Positions 46,063 to 57,220 of a DNA stretch of 64,000 nt are shown one piece after another. The position numbers and the translations under genes were made by a program. A model generated the notes under the pieces. The model worked only from the letters and a program-made list of their open reading frames with translations, was not told the origin of the DNA and searched no databases. The stretch covers positions 1 to 64,000 of the forward strand of contig JAKUCV010007247.1 in the NCBI GenBank assembly GCA_028386065.3, written 5' to 3'. The DNA comes from Turnera subulata. Lineage: Eukaryota; Streptophyta; Magnoliopsida; Malpighiales; Passifloraceae. Positions within the stretch are counted from its first letter, which is position 1. Every line of letters begins with the position of its first letter.

Positions 46063-47435
46063 TTAGGACTCAAAGGTCGTTTTATGATATGAATGCATGA
46101 AGGAACACGATTTTTGATTTGAGCATTAACTTGGAATTCTTGAGTTACCATTTACAAGGATTTTCTATAGATGAACTCTCTATATTTCTTCATCCTTGTT
46201 GCTTCAAATCTTGTACTCCTTTGTCTTTAGACTTGTGCTTCTTTGATTAGTGTCTTTTTGCTTCAAGGAATTCATCAATGGAGCTTTGGTTGGTTTGTCA
46301 TTATCAAAACCCTGAAATGAGACATGGAAGCATTAGTCCTAACAAGTGTTACCTGTTGTAGTTCTCCTCTAGCTCCTTGCAATGGGTTGCGTTCTACACC
46401 CACCTTCTTTTCACTTCTATGCTCAATGGTTGATCCTATTCTTGACTCTTCCTTGCTGGACTACTGTTGATGCCTCCCACAAAATTTCTCCAGAGTTTCT
46501 GCCTAAGAATGTATCTATAGACTTAGAGAGGTAGAGTTTCTCAAAGCACTCAAGGCTTATGGGTGTATATGTGAGGAAAATTGTGTGTCCTCTGAAATGT
46601 GTGTGAGGGGTCCTATTTATAGTGTACTAGGAAGTTTAGGGGTGTGGACCTGCTTAATGCTGAAGATTATACCCGAAAATCTGGTCCAAAACCGTGTAGG
46701 AACGAATTAGAAACAAAATCGGAGAAAATCGGGGGTTCTGGGCACCTATGACTGCCGCTGCCGGCGGTCATGTGAGAAGGACTACCAGCCTCTGGCGGTC
46801 GTCACGAGAGGACCGCCAGTCACCCCACGTATCACTCGTTCTTTCCTATTTTTGACCCCCCAATCCCTCAAATTCAGCTCTAATTTGATCCTACTGTGCA
46901 ATTAACCCCTAATCAACCCAGAATCACTCAATTACTTGATCACCACTCCCTAAATCATTCCAAGACTGATTGATTACCCATTGACACCAATTTTTAAGCA
47001 AAATCATACCAAAAACAACATTTCCACATAAATGATGGAAAATCAGAACTAAAATTAGCCTGCAAGAAATGTGTTAATGGGATGGATTAACTCTGGAGAA
47101 TTCATTAACTTGGACCCTAAAACCTATTTCTAACCTAAAAATAAATCATCTCAATATAATTGGGTTAAAGACAACTAAAAGAGCCCAAGCAATGAAATGA
47201 AATGTATTTTAATGCAAATAAACCTTATTATATGTTTTAACTACGATTCAATCATCTCATTAATCCTCAGGTTTAAATGGACAAAGGTTTAGAATATCAA
47301 AATATATTAATTCTACTAAATTAAATTCTTATCATGTCTTAACTCAAAATCAAATCATCTCATTAACCTCAAGTTTAAGCATGTTTGGAATCTAATTTTA
47401 GTAAAATGTTCACGGGTCAAATTTGGGTGTTCACA

Positions 47436-48132
47436 CCTGGTTAAAAACCCAACCGAGAAAAATAGTGAGGAAAAACAAAAGGGAGGCGAGGTCGGGGCTT
47501 ACCAGTGCACGACGGCGACGAGACCCACACGCTGGCCTTACACCGAACTCACGGCCTCCTCTTTTGCCTCACCTGTAGTGACAACTTCCTAGGTGCTGCA
47601 CTTGTTGCGGCTCGAAGAGAAGGGATGAAGATAATGGTGGTGTCATTGGAGATTGACCTAGAAGGCAACGGAGAAAAAAAGGGAAGAAGAAGAAAGTTAG
47701 GGTGAGGCGCCGTTGGGTATTGAGAAGAGAAGGAAGAAGAGAAAATAGAGGAGAAAAGAAAGGAAAAAAAAAAAGGGGGTTTTAGGGCTTGACTGGCCAG
47801 TCCAAAAACGGAGTCGTTCTGGACTAAGGCAGGGTCAACCCGCCCTAGTCAACCTCCCAAAGCTTTGTTTCCTTTTTTTTGTTTTTTTTCCTATGTCTCC
47901 TCAAAACGACGTAGTTTCAATAAAACTACATCTAAAGCATCTCCTCAACCCCGAACTCTAAACTACTCGCAACGGTACCTCGATTTAGGACAATTCCATG
48001 ATAAAAGACCCTTAACCAAGGAAAAAAAATTAATTACTTTGTCCAAAAATTCGAAAATACCTCGAGGGTAAAATTGGAATTAAAATTTCAAAACTTCCAT
48101 AAATTTAATTGTGAAAAATTCGGGATGTTACA
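47436..48132 (-). mobile_element. Z 3' LTR, piece 4 (LTR start)
   Basis: It continues from the X insertion site (CCTGG/TTAAAAACCC) to the LTR start (TGTAACATCCC on the minus strand at 48132). It aligns along its full length with 51855-52547. Confidence 0.8.
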
Positions 48133-48148
48133 GTTCTACCCCATATAT
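48133..48148 (-). other. Z polypurine tract
   Basis: The minus strand reads ATGGGGTAGAAC directly before the LTR start TGTAACATCCC. Confidence 0.65.
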
Positions 48149-48149
48149 G

Positions 48150-48380
48150 AAAATTTCATCCTCGAAATTTCGAGTCAAGAGACAGAACAGATGTGAAAAC
48201 TGCTCTCCACATGGGACTCAACCTCGCAAGTAGCATCATCCAGGTGTGACGGCTCCACCGAACCAAAACCCTAAGAATAATATGACTCGTAAACTGCCGT
48301 ACTTCCCGAGCCAGAATCACCACCGGCTCCTCAATATAGGTCAAATCATCAGACCTCCCCCTCTTTCGAGAATATAACAT
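48150..48380 (-). pseudogene. Z integrase C-terminal / chromodomain-like end
   Basis: The frame contains LTYIEEPVVILAREVRQ and RVLVRWSRH, matching the segment (LTYxExPVxILxRxVRxLR..VKVxWxxH) at the end of pol in Tekay-type chromoviruses. The rest of the chromodomain-like fold is blurred by frame changes. In chromoviruses this end directs insertion toward particular chromatin. Confidence 0.7.
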
Positions 48381-48639
48381 GACGCATATTAGTTTGATAA
48401 CAACTCACCATCGAGGCATGGAATACATCCTGTACGCGAGACAGATCCTTCGAAACGTCAACGATATACCAGTGGATCAACCCACTCACTGATCTCATAT
48501 AGATCAGTAAAAAAAGAGGGCTCAACCTGCCCTACCTCGCAAACCGGATTTCTATTTCGGGAGCAACACGGAGGAATGTCCTGTCACCTGCGCTATACCT
48601 CACCTCACGACGATGCATATTAGCAAACCTTTGTTGTCG

Positions 48640-49520
48640 ATCTAAGCAACTATCATGCATTGCTCAACCACCCCAGTTTGATCTACTGTCCCCTGAACCA
48701 GGTCTGAACCGATCACCTGTCTCAAACTTACCTCATCCCGACAGTTCGGACTACAGCATTTTTTCCTGTTTAAAGCCTCGTATGGCTCCATGCCAAAACT
48801 AGGATAGTAATCGTTGTTGTAAACAACTAAACCAAAGACAACTACTAATACCATAGCACTATTGATGTAGTACACGCCAACTTAAACATCTCGTCCAATG
48901 CCTGAGAAGAACACTCCGACTGTCCATCAGTCTGCGGAAGAACAACAACACCGATATTCATCTTAGAACCCAAAGACCACGGTAATCTTTCCAGAAATGG
49001 AAAGTAAACCACAGATCCACGTCCATCATAATGTATAGGGAAAGAGCTAACGTGGTACATTAACGTGGTCCATCATAATGTATAGGAAAAGACCTAACAT
49101 GGTCAACCTGTCGGCAATGACCCAGCTACCATCATGCCAACCCCGGGTCCTCACTAACCCGACCGCAAAATCCATTGTGATACTTTTCCCACGCCCACTG
49201 CAGAATAGTCAAAGATCTCAACTTGCCCACATGAGCCTGATGCTCGGCTCCACCTGCTGACAAGTCACGCAACGAACCACAAATTCCACAACATATCTAT
49301 TATTACCGGGCCACCAGTAGTAACTCTTGGTGCTACCCGAAACGCATAGTATGTGGCGCATTATGTGCTACATCCATGATCCATCTCCTCAAACCATCAA
49401 CATCATGGACGCATAACCGATCATTGGCTATCAAAGCACCATTCTTCGGAACGTAAAAACTAGCACTCTCTCCAGTAGGAGCCTTATCCCCCAGTCTCTG
49501 GTAAATGAGGATCATCAAAT
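48640..49520 (-). pseudogene. Z integrase, decayed
   Basis: In minus order: an H2C2-like segment (49518-49333: ..YVPKNGALIANDRLCVHD.. LRRWIMDVAHNAP), a QAHVGKLRSLTI..W.WEK-like stretch (about 49250-49180), then 49060-48845 with PWSLGSKMNIGVVVLPQTDGQSE, where PQTDGQSE is the block around the catalytic Glu. Frames shift between the segments. It belongs to the gypsy integrase of Z. Confidence 0.8.
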
Positions 49521-49572
49521 CGCAACTCGATAATCTCGTCCCACAGGGTCGATCAGATGCTCAAACTGGCTA

Positions 49573-49815
49573 CTAAAGCCCTAGTATCATCAACCTGTAA
49601 CTGCGCATCAAAAGACCCCAACTCTGTCTCGGAAAGAAAAATATAAGAACTGGGTCCTCATCTATAGGAACAACACTAACATAGCTGAAAGCATCCACAA
49701 TCACAACAAGTAACTCGTGATCATGGTTCAGATAGTTTTCGTGAGTACTCAACTGCCTATAGGCATAAGCAATAACCGGACCCTTCTGCATCAAAACACA
49801 TCCCAAACCCAAACC
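49573..49815 (-). pseudogene. Z RNase H remnant
   Basis: GLGCVLMQKGPVIAYAYRQL followed by HENYLNHDHELL is the gypsy RNase H segment (LGCVLMQ..VIAYASRQL..HE.NYPTHDLEL). It is short and out of frame with the flanking RT and integrase. Confidence 0.8.
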
Positions 49816-50199
49816 AGAAGCTTCACTGATTACCGTTTACTCCACACCGGGTCTGGGAAACAAACAGAATGGGTACGTAAGTCAAACTACTCTCTAACTC
49901 CGCTTAACTTTTCCGGCATCGATCGTCCCAAACAAAGATGAAACTATCCCCCAAAAACTCGTCATGGAACCCGTTATCACGGTAATCCCTCAATAAACCT
50001 CCGGTACTAGACAACAAGTCAAACAAACTCCACACCTCGGGTGCATACCACAACGATTCTCATCTCGTAATAGTCTTCACCTTGGCCAGGTCCACCTTAC
50101 TGCCCTCACCGGACACAATATAACTGAGAGAAACAATCTCATCCCACCAAACCTCACAATTGCTGAACTTGGCAAACCGCTGCTGTCTCCTCAACTTCT

Positions 50200-50640
50200 G
50201 CATGACCTGACTTAAACGCCCCTCATACTCGGCCTTACCCCTCGGCAGACCAAAATGTCATAAAAAGAACGACCACAAACCGGTCCAAGATTTCATGGAA
50301 CACCCCATGCATCACACACGTGGAAAATTGTAGAAGTTTAGTCAACCCCAACGAAAGATCAACAAACTCGTAGAAACCATAAAGAGTGTGGACAATGTTT
50401 GAGATCACCCTGTAACTGATTGAACGAGTCAACATTCTGGGTACAGGCTACTCGTTCCATAGTCTATAGTGAACACACCTCTGCATACCGCTGACCTTTT
50501 CTTCCATGAACAAAACCGGTGCATCTACGGCGAGCTACTCGGTTTAAAGAAACCTTTATCGAACAACCACAGTTGTTTCATCAAACCCTAAAGTTCGGTC
50601 GGAGCCATTCCGTATGGCGGCAGGGAGATAAAAGAGACCC
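50200..50640 (-). pseudogene. Z reverse transcriptase remnant
   Basis: GFYEFVDLSLGLTKLLQFSTCVMHGVFHEILDR.. corresponds to the GHYEF..MPFGLTNAPATFM..N.VF..YLDKFVVVF segment of gypsy RT. The catalytic (Y/I)DD block is destroyed by an indel (FVVVLFMTF in one frame, YDILV in the next). The N-terminal RT blocks can be traced to about 50600 in other frames (LAVDAPVLFMEEK). Confidence 0.75.
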
Positions 50641-51427
50641 CCGAACATTCTGGATATTCTACAAATCTGGCACTGGTACCGAAGAGTTTGCCACCTGAGC
50701 AAGGGGAACGACACACTCTTCTCAGATCATCCTAAAAGCTTGGATAACCGAAATACAACAAGCTAGTAGAGCTCTTTGCTTGTGAATGAACTCAATCTTT
50801 GCCCTAGCAGAGAAGAAAAAAATCATTCATTGGCAAGACAAACCACCACCGCTTGGTGTCTAGATAACCAATCCAACCGGGACATCACAATACCTAACAT
50901 AGGATAAACTTTTCAACAACTCGACTAAGGCATCTCTACAGACCCAATCAACAGCTATAACATCACTAGAGACCATCCCGCTGAGGAAACCACCTTCACA
51001 TGGTGCATGAAGACCATCTCGAACTTATCCCGAGAACATAGAGTGACAGCATCAATGTCAACAACACAGTGATTCACTGACCATGCCGGTCAATCACTCG
51101 CGATACTAGTTAGCCCTTCAAAACCTTAGAAGGTTTAATCTATTGATACAGCAAAGAGAATTACAAGCCGAAGCTTAAAGGTTTACGTATATTCTAGGAA
51201 ACAGTGGTCACACCACTTACCCACATCGACAACAATGATCGAAACTATTGTTTCCGGGTCATTTCGACCCTTAGAATTTAAGTACTGGCCTAATGAAACC
51301 ATATTGACACCTATATGAATGCAAATCTCTCACAAAACAGTTTTAAAATGACACAAAATAAGGAACATGCTAATGCACAAACAAATCACGAAAAGATACT
51401 TGTTAAAAACCAAGGACCTAAAACCTG
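50641..51427 (-). other. Decayed upstream pol / deletion junction of Z
   Basis: No readable domain. Protease or gag would be expected here but is not recognisable. Homology to the Z LTR begins at about 51428, so the inner 2.3 kb or so of the 5' LTR and gag are missing. Confidence 0.5.
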
Positions 51428-52547
51428 GCAATTCACACATCAAGGCTCAATCAACCAAAACAACACCAATAAGCACTAACCATGAACCAAGAACAAAAAA
51501 GAATAGAACACAAAAATCTTACCAGAAACGATTCGGTGTGCTACCAGAACTGATCCGCTCTACCCCAGCCTTGAATTCGTCAAGCAACACCAACAAACAC
51601 AGCCTTGCTGCCAGAATCAAACAACAAACCCGAGCACCACCAAGCATCGAGCCCAGAACCAACCCAATTTTTCTTGCCAGCAACAGAACAAGAAGGATAA
51701 AGAGAACAAGAGAACAACCTGCAACCCGAACCTGGCCTCACCAACACCCACCAGCCGTAGAACAACTCCAAGGTCGACCCGCCACTGCAGCACCACCACA
51801 ATACCACAACAACCACATCCGCCACCACAAGAATCAACACACAACACCCGATTAAAAACCCAACCAAAAAAAATAGCGAGGAAAAAGAAAGGGGAGGCAA
51901 GGTCGGGGCTTACTAGTGCACGACGGTGACGAGACCCACACGCCAGCATTGCACCGAACTCTTGGCCTCCTCTTTCGCCTCAGCTACAGCGATAACTTCC
52001 AAGGCGTTGCACTTGTTGCGGCTCGAAGAGAAGGGAAGAAAATAATGGTGGTGTCGGTGGAGAATGACCTCGAAGGCAACGGAGAAAGAAAAGAGAAGAA
52101 GAAGAAGGTTAGGGTGAGGCGTCGTCGGGTATGGTGAAGAGAAGGAAGAAAAGAAAAGAGAGGAGAAAACAAAGAAAAGAAAAGAGGGGGTTTTAGGGCT
52201 TCACTGGCCAGTCCAAAAACGGCGTTGTTTTGGACTAAGGCGCGGTCAACCCGCCCTAGTCAACCTCCCAAAGCTTTGTTTCTTCTTTTTTTGTTTTTTT
52301 TTTCCTATATCTCCTCAAAACGACGTAGTTTCAAAAAAACTACATCTAAAGCATCTCCTCAACCCCGAACTCGAATCGACTCGCAACGGTACCTCGATTT
52401 AAGACAACTCCAAGATAAAAGACACTTAACCAAGGAAAAAAAATCAATTACTTTGTCTAAAAACTCGGAAATATTTCGAGGGTAAAATTGGAATTAAAAT
52501 TTTGAAAAATTCCATAAATTTAATTATGAAAAATTCTGGACGTTACA
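51428..52547 (-). mobile_element. Z 5' LTR, truncated
   Basis: It begins (minus) TGTAACGTCC at 52547 and aligns with 48132-47441 and then 26140-25550, skipping the place where X sits in the 3' LTR. It ends about 51428, so roughly 1.1 of 3.5 kb remains. Confidence 0.8.
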
Positions 52548-52611
52548 CAGGTACCCTTAGGTCAGGTCCATCTGGAGTAATCACAACCATACATATTCAC
52601 AGGCGAGAGGA

Positions 52612-52620
52612 TATAAATAG
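52612..52620 (+). promoter_or_regulatory. TATA box of W left LTR
   Basis: TATAAATAG lies in the left LTR of W, with a slightly decayed counterpart (TATAAATTG) near 54850 in the right LTR. Its direction is the main argument that W reads on the plus strand. Confidence 0.6.
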
Positions 52621-52840
52621 GGACATTATCCTACCCTAGAGATGAAAACCTAAAACCCTAAATACGTACCTTGATTTTTAGGTTCATATCAGTGGCACCA
52701 AAAAAAAACAAATACCAAAGGTATGAAGGGTTGTAGAACCTTAGAAAGCATGGACTCATGAGAAGAAAACACTTTTGGAGAGACAGCATGATATTTGATA
52801 AGCAAGATGGGGCAATCTTGAAAGGCATTGTTACAGAAAG

Positions 52841-54014
52841 CTAATAATGCGCACTCGCCTTGATCGGGTTCGGTAGGATCATCAAAAACTTGATAAGATC
52901 GGTGAACTTTTCCTTCTCCTTATCGGTCAGCAACAGTATGCCCCGGGGACGCTTAGAAGTACCTTCCTGGAGAAAGGAACCTCCTGTTGAGCGAGAAGAA
53001 GGCAGAACGATGTTTTTTGCCAGACTGGACCCTCGGGGCGGGCATAGACCTTTTTCGAGAGGATCAGGGTCAGGACGAGACTTTTCGGCCAAAGGCAACA
53101 GAGTGGTAGGAGGAACACCTCTCTTGGACCCAACGCGAGTAACTCGGTTGTTCGGATAGGACTTCGAAGATTTACGTTTCCCCTTGGTGTTCTGATTAAT
53201 CAACTCTTCAAACCTGGGGAGGCAGTAAAATTCATTGTAGGGAGACTCAGGGAGCGTCCTCGTGAATGAGAGGAACCAGATGGTTGGGAAGGAGACCCAG
53301 AGGGATGAGAACCTGCCATGTCAGTTGAATCCGAGCCTTCTTGGGTACTACTAAGCTCAACCGTTCCGGAACGCTTACTCGACTTGGAAGCCTCAAACTC
53401 CCCAGATTCCTCGCGAGTGCGAGAACCCTCAGGTGCCACGAAACCTTCTGCAGCTTCCGAGCTTCCTGTTGCTTCAGTGTCCTCAGTTAAAGGAGGGGCA
53501 ACTTGATTTTTTGGAGGTTCGCAGGCTGCAAGGAAGAAAACGGAAGCAAATTAACATTAAACACTAAAGGAGTAGACAAAAAAAAAAAAGACAGAAAAGT
53601 AGGAAGAACAAAGGAACCTTTGGTGCCAAAAATTACTTCAAGGAACACACCGTTGCTTTGATCAAAATACAAGGTGTTATAGTGGCCCAAATCATGGCTA
53701 AGAACTTTATAAGAATCCTCATCCGAGCCAGTCAAGGCAATCTTCTTCGAATTTTTGGGGACAAAAGAGAGGACATGAAGAGAAAACCCTAGAACGGACT
53801 CTACCATATCGCCTTCAATACTCACCTTGATAACAGAGGATTTGAAAGTTTTTCTATTTTTTGGGATAGAACGGAAATACCCGCACCCAGAACGACGGGC
53901 ACAATAGACCATCAGAGTACCCTCGTTAGATTTCTTAGCTTGGAAAAAAGAAAGAAACACAGGAACAGTAGGAAGAAGCCCATACATCCCATACCAGTAT
54001 TCAAAAATGGACAA
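52841..54014 (-). pseudogene. W antisense ORFs (gypsy-type transposon domain-like)
   Basis: The frame 54014-53487 contains YGLLPTVPVFLSFFQAKKS and ..YCARRSGCGYFRSIPKNRKTFKS.., similar to the 'putative gypsy type transposon' domain (PF04195: ..P.V.LF..FF.L......Y..AR.......PSS...WK). It runs into a hydrophobic C-terminal stretch that may be intron. Next, 53439-53200 is Ser/Gly/Pro/Glu-rich, and 53203-52841 is basic with LLLTDKEKEKFTDLIKFL. A GT..AG exon structure is possible. All lie antisense to the LTR promoter of W. Their function is unknown. If W actually reads on the minus strand, this would be a gag-like 5' ORF instead. Confidence 0.5.
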
Positions 54015-54646
54015 ATAAAACCAAGATCCGGGAGATAATTAAATAAGAGCAACACGAATGACGCTAAAGAATTCAGTTACAAAATTAGAGAAGGGAAATC
54101 TAATGCAACTCTCGATAACTAGGCAGAACATAAGAAACTAGTTTTCATGGAGGTTAGATCTATAAGACTCCCTCTGCCTAGGAGAAGCAACGGTGAAGCA
54201 TTTACTAAGGTTAGGGGGAATAAACTGGGAACCATGAGCTAGAAGGGCAGAAGCGTGAAGAGGAGCACCCAGATCGGCCACGAAGAAGAAAGGAAAGGAA
54301 AAGAGCTAGGGAAAGAGGAAAATACCCGGAAAAGTAGTGAAGGACTTAACGGAAGAGGCCGAGCAGATAGAAAAACTTGAACAGAAAATAAGAAGCACAA
54401 ATAAGAAAGGATGCAAATTACGGTGAACGGATAAGGAAGCAAAATAAATAGAGGGAGAAGTTAAAAACCGCACCTGTAACTGCTGAAGAAGGCACGAAAA
54501 CCAACTCTCACACGAACCGTCAGGAGGAGGAAGAGCCGTTCGGAAATTCAAATTTTTTTTTGTGGAAAACAAAGAAACTGCCAAGTGAGGGGTCACACAA
54601 GTGGGCAAAATGCAAAGGACATATAACCCTTCACTTTGGGGCCTAC

Positions 54647-54935
54647 TGGTATAGAAGCTCAAAAGGTCAACCCCAAAACCAGCAGGCCAAAACCGTCACA
54701 TAAGGGTATTGGGCCAAATAAACCCTAAAGGGACTGGAGGCCCGCACGTGTGGACAGCTGGAAGGCGACAATAGGAATGGACACCCTGGTACCCTTAGAT
54801 CAGGTCCATCTGAAGCAATCACAACCGTACATATTCACAAGAGAGAGGATATAAATTGGGACAATACCCTATCATAGAATGACATATGATAACCTAAAAC
54901 CCTAAATACCTACGCTGATCTTTAGGTTCATATCA
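54647..54935 (+). mobile_element. W right LTR
   Basis: 289 bp, TGGTATAGAAG..TTCATATCA. It shares ..AAAAGGTCAACCCCAAAAC.. and ..AGGTCCATCTG.. with 7958-8100/52553-52691. A TATAAATT box lies near 54850. Confidence 0.8.
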
Positions 54936-55330
54936 CCTACCTTCTCTCTCTTTTTTAATTTGAAGCTTGTGGATGAGAGTCAAAGTGAAGGTACTTTTCA
55001 GTACTTTTACTTGCTTGAAATCGATGCGCCGATACTTTCTTTCAAAAGTGGTGAATAAACAAGTATATAATATATATGTAGGCAAAGTTGAGTACATATA
55101 TATATTATATAAGTTGCAAATCATTTACAAATTGATTATCTGCCTGCTCCTCCAAAACCTACGAAAAGTGGGACGAAAAATAGGAATTGAAAAGATGAAT
55201 ATAAAAAACTGAATAAAACAAAGTTTGTTGGAGCCCACTACCGAAAAGAAACTCTCCATCGCCAGCCCTAGAATTGTAATTGTAGGGTTTTCTTTAAGAG
55301 AAAAAACCATTCACTTTATATCAAAGAGAA
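54936..55330 (-). mobile_element. Athila V spacer between integrase and ATHILA ORF
   Basis: The AT-rich 'acttgtttatt'/'acatatatat' stretch matches, in inverse orientation, 60090-60130 of the second Athila copy. It continues V on the far side of W. No coding region. Confidence 0.5.
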
Positions 55331-56391
55331 GGAAAAAAATATTCTGAAACATTCTCCGTGTAGATGTGTCTCCTTGGCTTGGTTTTCACGCAATGCTCTT
55401 TTTGAGTTTTAAAAATATTTTTTTATAAATTACACAATATGTTTTGCACTAGTTTTTGTTAAGTTTGATAAACTCTTGCTTATAAATACATGTAATTAAC
55501 TAAACCATGTGCAGATTTTTGTCTATTTTATGTTCTTACTAATGATAATAATTTATTCTTTAGAAAATCCTAGTGATATTCTTTGGTTGTAATTGCAAAC
55601 GAGCTTAGAGAAGAATTATAAGCCGGCCCAAAGAATAGTAAACCATACTGTTTACTATACACAAGTTTTTATTAAATTGTAAATTATATTATTTGGTTTC
55701 CATGAAAACCCAATACCCTTTTTTTAAAAAAAAAAAAAACAGATGCCTCACCTCATTCTTCTTGTCCGTGTGTCTCTTAGGCTTGGTTTTCGCACTACGA
55801 TGTTCTTGATTTTTTAAAGTATTTTTTTTAGAAATTAACATAATATATTTTTCACTAGTGTAAGTAAATAACTACACCATGTGCAGGTTTTGTCTATTTT
55901 TTGTCCTTACTGTTGATAATAATTTATTACTAAAAAATCCTAGTGATATTCTTTGGTTGTAAATTGTAAAGCTTAGAAAGAATGATAGGTAGGCTCAAAG
56001 AACAGTAACCCATACTATTTACTATACAATTGTATTAATAAACTATCAATTATATTATTTGGTTTTCATAAAAACCCAAAACCCTTTGAAAAAAATAGAT
56101 GCCTCACCTCATTCTCCTTGTCCACGTGTCTCTTAGCTTAGTTTTCGAACTACTATCACGCGTTTGGATTCTTTTACGCACAATGGAGTCCTAATGTGAG
56201 CCAAACTATGTGCTAGTTGGATCGTTGGTGAGGGGTATGTTATATATTTAAATATGACGTATCTTTTTGGGCTTAGACTTGACTAATCATTATCCATACG
56301 GAATAGGAGTGAAGGATAAAAAACCTAATGCTAGTGGATTTCTTAGGATTACTTGGTGAGCACCCAAGTGTTATTATAAATAGCATGAGAG
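55331..56391. repeat. Tandem repeat of about 0.36-0.40 kb, two full units and a partial
   Basis: Units begin at TGTCTCCTTGG (about 55368), TGTCTCTTAGG (55770) and TGTCTCTTAGC (about 56128). They share ..CCATGTGCAG..TTTTGTCTATTTT.., ..CCTAGTGATATTCTTTGGTTGTAA.. and ..TTATATTATTTGGTTT-CATGAAAACCC... No family is recognised. 56160-56391 holds no gene that I can see. Confidence 0.7.
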
Positions 56392-57220
56392 GTGATCTTG
56401 GAGCAAGCAACTAAACAACTAAACATGGAGGATTTGAAGCCTACTGCCATGACACTCCATTTGGCAGATCGAAAAGTCAAGTATCCAATGGGCATTTTGG
56501 AAGATGTTCCAATTAAGATTGGAAACTTTTTTGTCCTGGTTGATTTCGTGGTTCTAGACATGGAATTAGACACCCATGTTCCCATCATCCTTGAACGACC
56601 CTTCCTAGCAACTGCTGGAGCCATCATCGATGTCAGGAGCGAAAAACTCACTTTACAAGTCAGGTCTGAAAAGATTTGTTATGTTGTTGAAGATGTGATG
56701 CATAAAGGAGTATCAAACGACTCGTGCTACCGATTTAACATAGTTGAGACGGTAGTTGAAGAAAGTGATGCACAACCAGATTGTACAGACCCCCTATTAG
56801 TTTGCCTTGCCCACAGTAGGGGCGTTCAGGATCCAGATTTTGAGATAGCAGACTGTGCATGCCAATTTGAGGTTTTGTCACTAGCCTCTGACGAAGAAAA
56901 CCAGCAATTTAAGGAATTGAACAAGAAACCAGAGGACTTAGTAGAAGAAGATGCTCAGAAGGTCGAGCTTAAACCCCTTCCACCCAAACTTTGTTATGCT
57001 TTTCTGGGACCAAACTCCACTTACCAAGTCATCATCAATGCAAGTTTGGCAAAGGAAGAGGAAGAAAAGCTGTTGACTGTATTGAAGGCACACAAAAAAG
57101 AAATCGGGTATTCTATTGACGACCTCACCAGGATAGATCCCTCATTTTGCACTCATAGAATACTTTTGGAAGATGACTATAAACTAGTGATCGAGCATCA
57201 GAGATGACTAAACGAGAATA
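56392..57220 (+). pseudogene. Second Athila: protease and linker
   Basis: The open frame has LKPTAMTLHLADRKVKYPMG, then ILEDVPIKIGNFFVLVDFVV and ILERPFLATAGAIIDV, the second half of the Athila protease, then an acidic linker ending KPLPPKLCYAFLGPNSTYQV and a start of RT (KEIGYSIDDLTRIDPSFCTHRI). The active-site half of the protease and all of gag are missing, so the copy is truncated at about 56392 on its 5' side. Confidence 0.85.

Larger units (their letters stand above)
44986..46344 (-). mobile_element. Solo LTR C (copia-type) with palindrome array
   Basis: TGTTAGAACAAT..GTCCTAACA, 1359 bp, perfect TSD AGTGT (44981-44985, 46345-46349). The end carrying CTAGAGGGGGGGTGAATAG is typical of the U5 end of many plant copia LTRs, so the LTR reads on the minus strand starting at 46344 (TGTTAGGACTAATGC). 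TATA box on the minus strand at about 45550-45557. No internal region is present. It lies in the 5' LTR of X. Confidence 0.92.
26141..47435 (-). mobile_element. Element X, Tat/Ogre-like gypsy retrotransposon without gag-pol
   Basis: LTRs at 26141-27743 (3') and 44547-47435 (5', interrupted by solo LTR C) share TG..CA ends (TGCAAACACCC / TGTGAACACCC on the minus strand). TSD is CCCGG/CCTGG (26136-26140, 47436-47440). The primer site TTGGCGACTCCGCTGGGG (minus strand) resembles the tRNA-Arg-type site of Ogre elements. After removing Athila Y (33584-42738) and solo LTR A the interior is only about 6 kb. It contains an antisense plant-mobile-domain ORF but no gag, protease, RT or integrase. X therefore looks like a large non-autonomous derivative that kept the extra ORF. 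It is inserted in the 3' LTR of Z; the intact site is visible at 51845-51865. Confidence 0.8.
44547..47435 (-). mobile_element. X 5' LTR, interrupted by solo LTR C
   Basis: TGTGAATACC.. at 44547 to ..TGTTCACA at 47435. Removing 44986-46344 and one TSD copy leaves about 1.52 kb aligned with 26141-27743; the join GGTTTAGTGTTACCT equals the intact 26600-26614 sequence. TATA box (minus) at 46613-46622. Confidence 0.88.
8101..52547 (-). mobile_element. Element Z, Tekay-like chromovirus with very long LTRs
   Basis: The ends are TGAAACGACC (8101) and CGTTACA (52547), flanked by a perfect 5-bp TSD CAGGT (8096-8100 and 52548-52552) inside the W LTR. On the minus strand the order is truncated 5' LTR (52547-51428), decayed pol (about 51360-48150), then 3' LTR (48132-8101). 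The 3' LTR is cut into four pieces by SIRE, CACTA and X. Summing the pieces gives an LTR of about 3.5 kb. The end of pol has the ..TTTCGAGGATGAAATTTTC.. sequence before the polypurine tract that is typical of this lineage. Gag and the inner part of the 5' LTR appear deleted. Confidence 0.8.
7958..54935 (+). mobile_element. Element W, short-LTR gypsy-like retroelement split by Z
   Basis: Two LTRs of about 285 bp match: the left is in two parts (7958-8100 and 52553-52691) because Z inserted into it, the right is 54647-54935. Both run TGGTRTA..TTCATATCA. The TSD is CCAAC/CCTAC (7953-7957, 54936-54940), 4 of 5 bases. TATAAATAG at 52612-52620 and a downstream leader fit plus orientation, as does a TGG-starting primer site just after 52691 and a TTTGGGG tract before 54647. 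The 2-kb interior holds only minus-strand ORFs, so W has no sense gag-pol. Removing Z restores a continuous LTR (..GGACACCCAGGT/ACCCTTAG..), as in the right copy. Confidence 0.75.

Noticed and set aside
45707..46092. Open frames rich in a repeated QHRC/NIDV-like peptide on both strands
   Set aside because: They are the translation of the AACATCGATGTT palindrome in different frames and lie in LTR promoter DNA.
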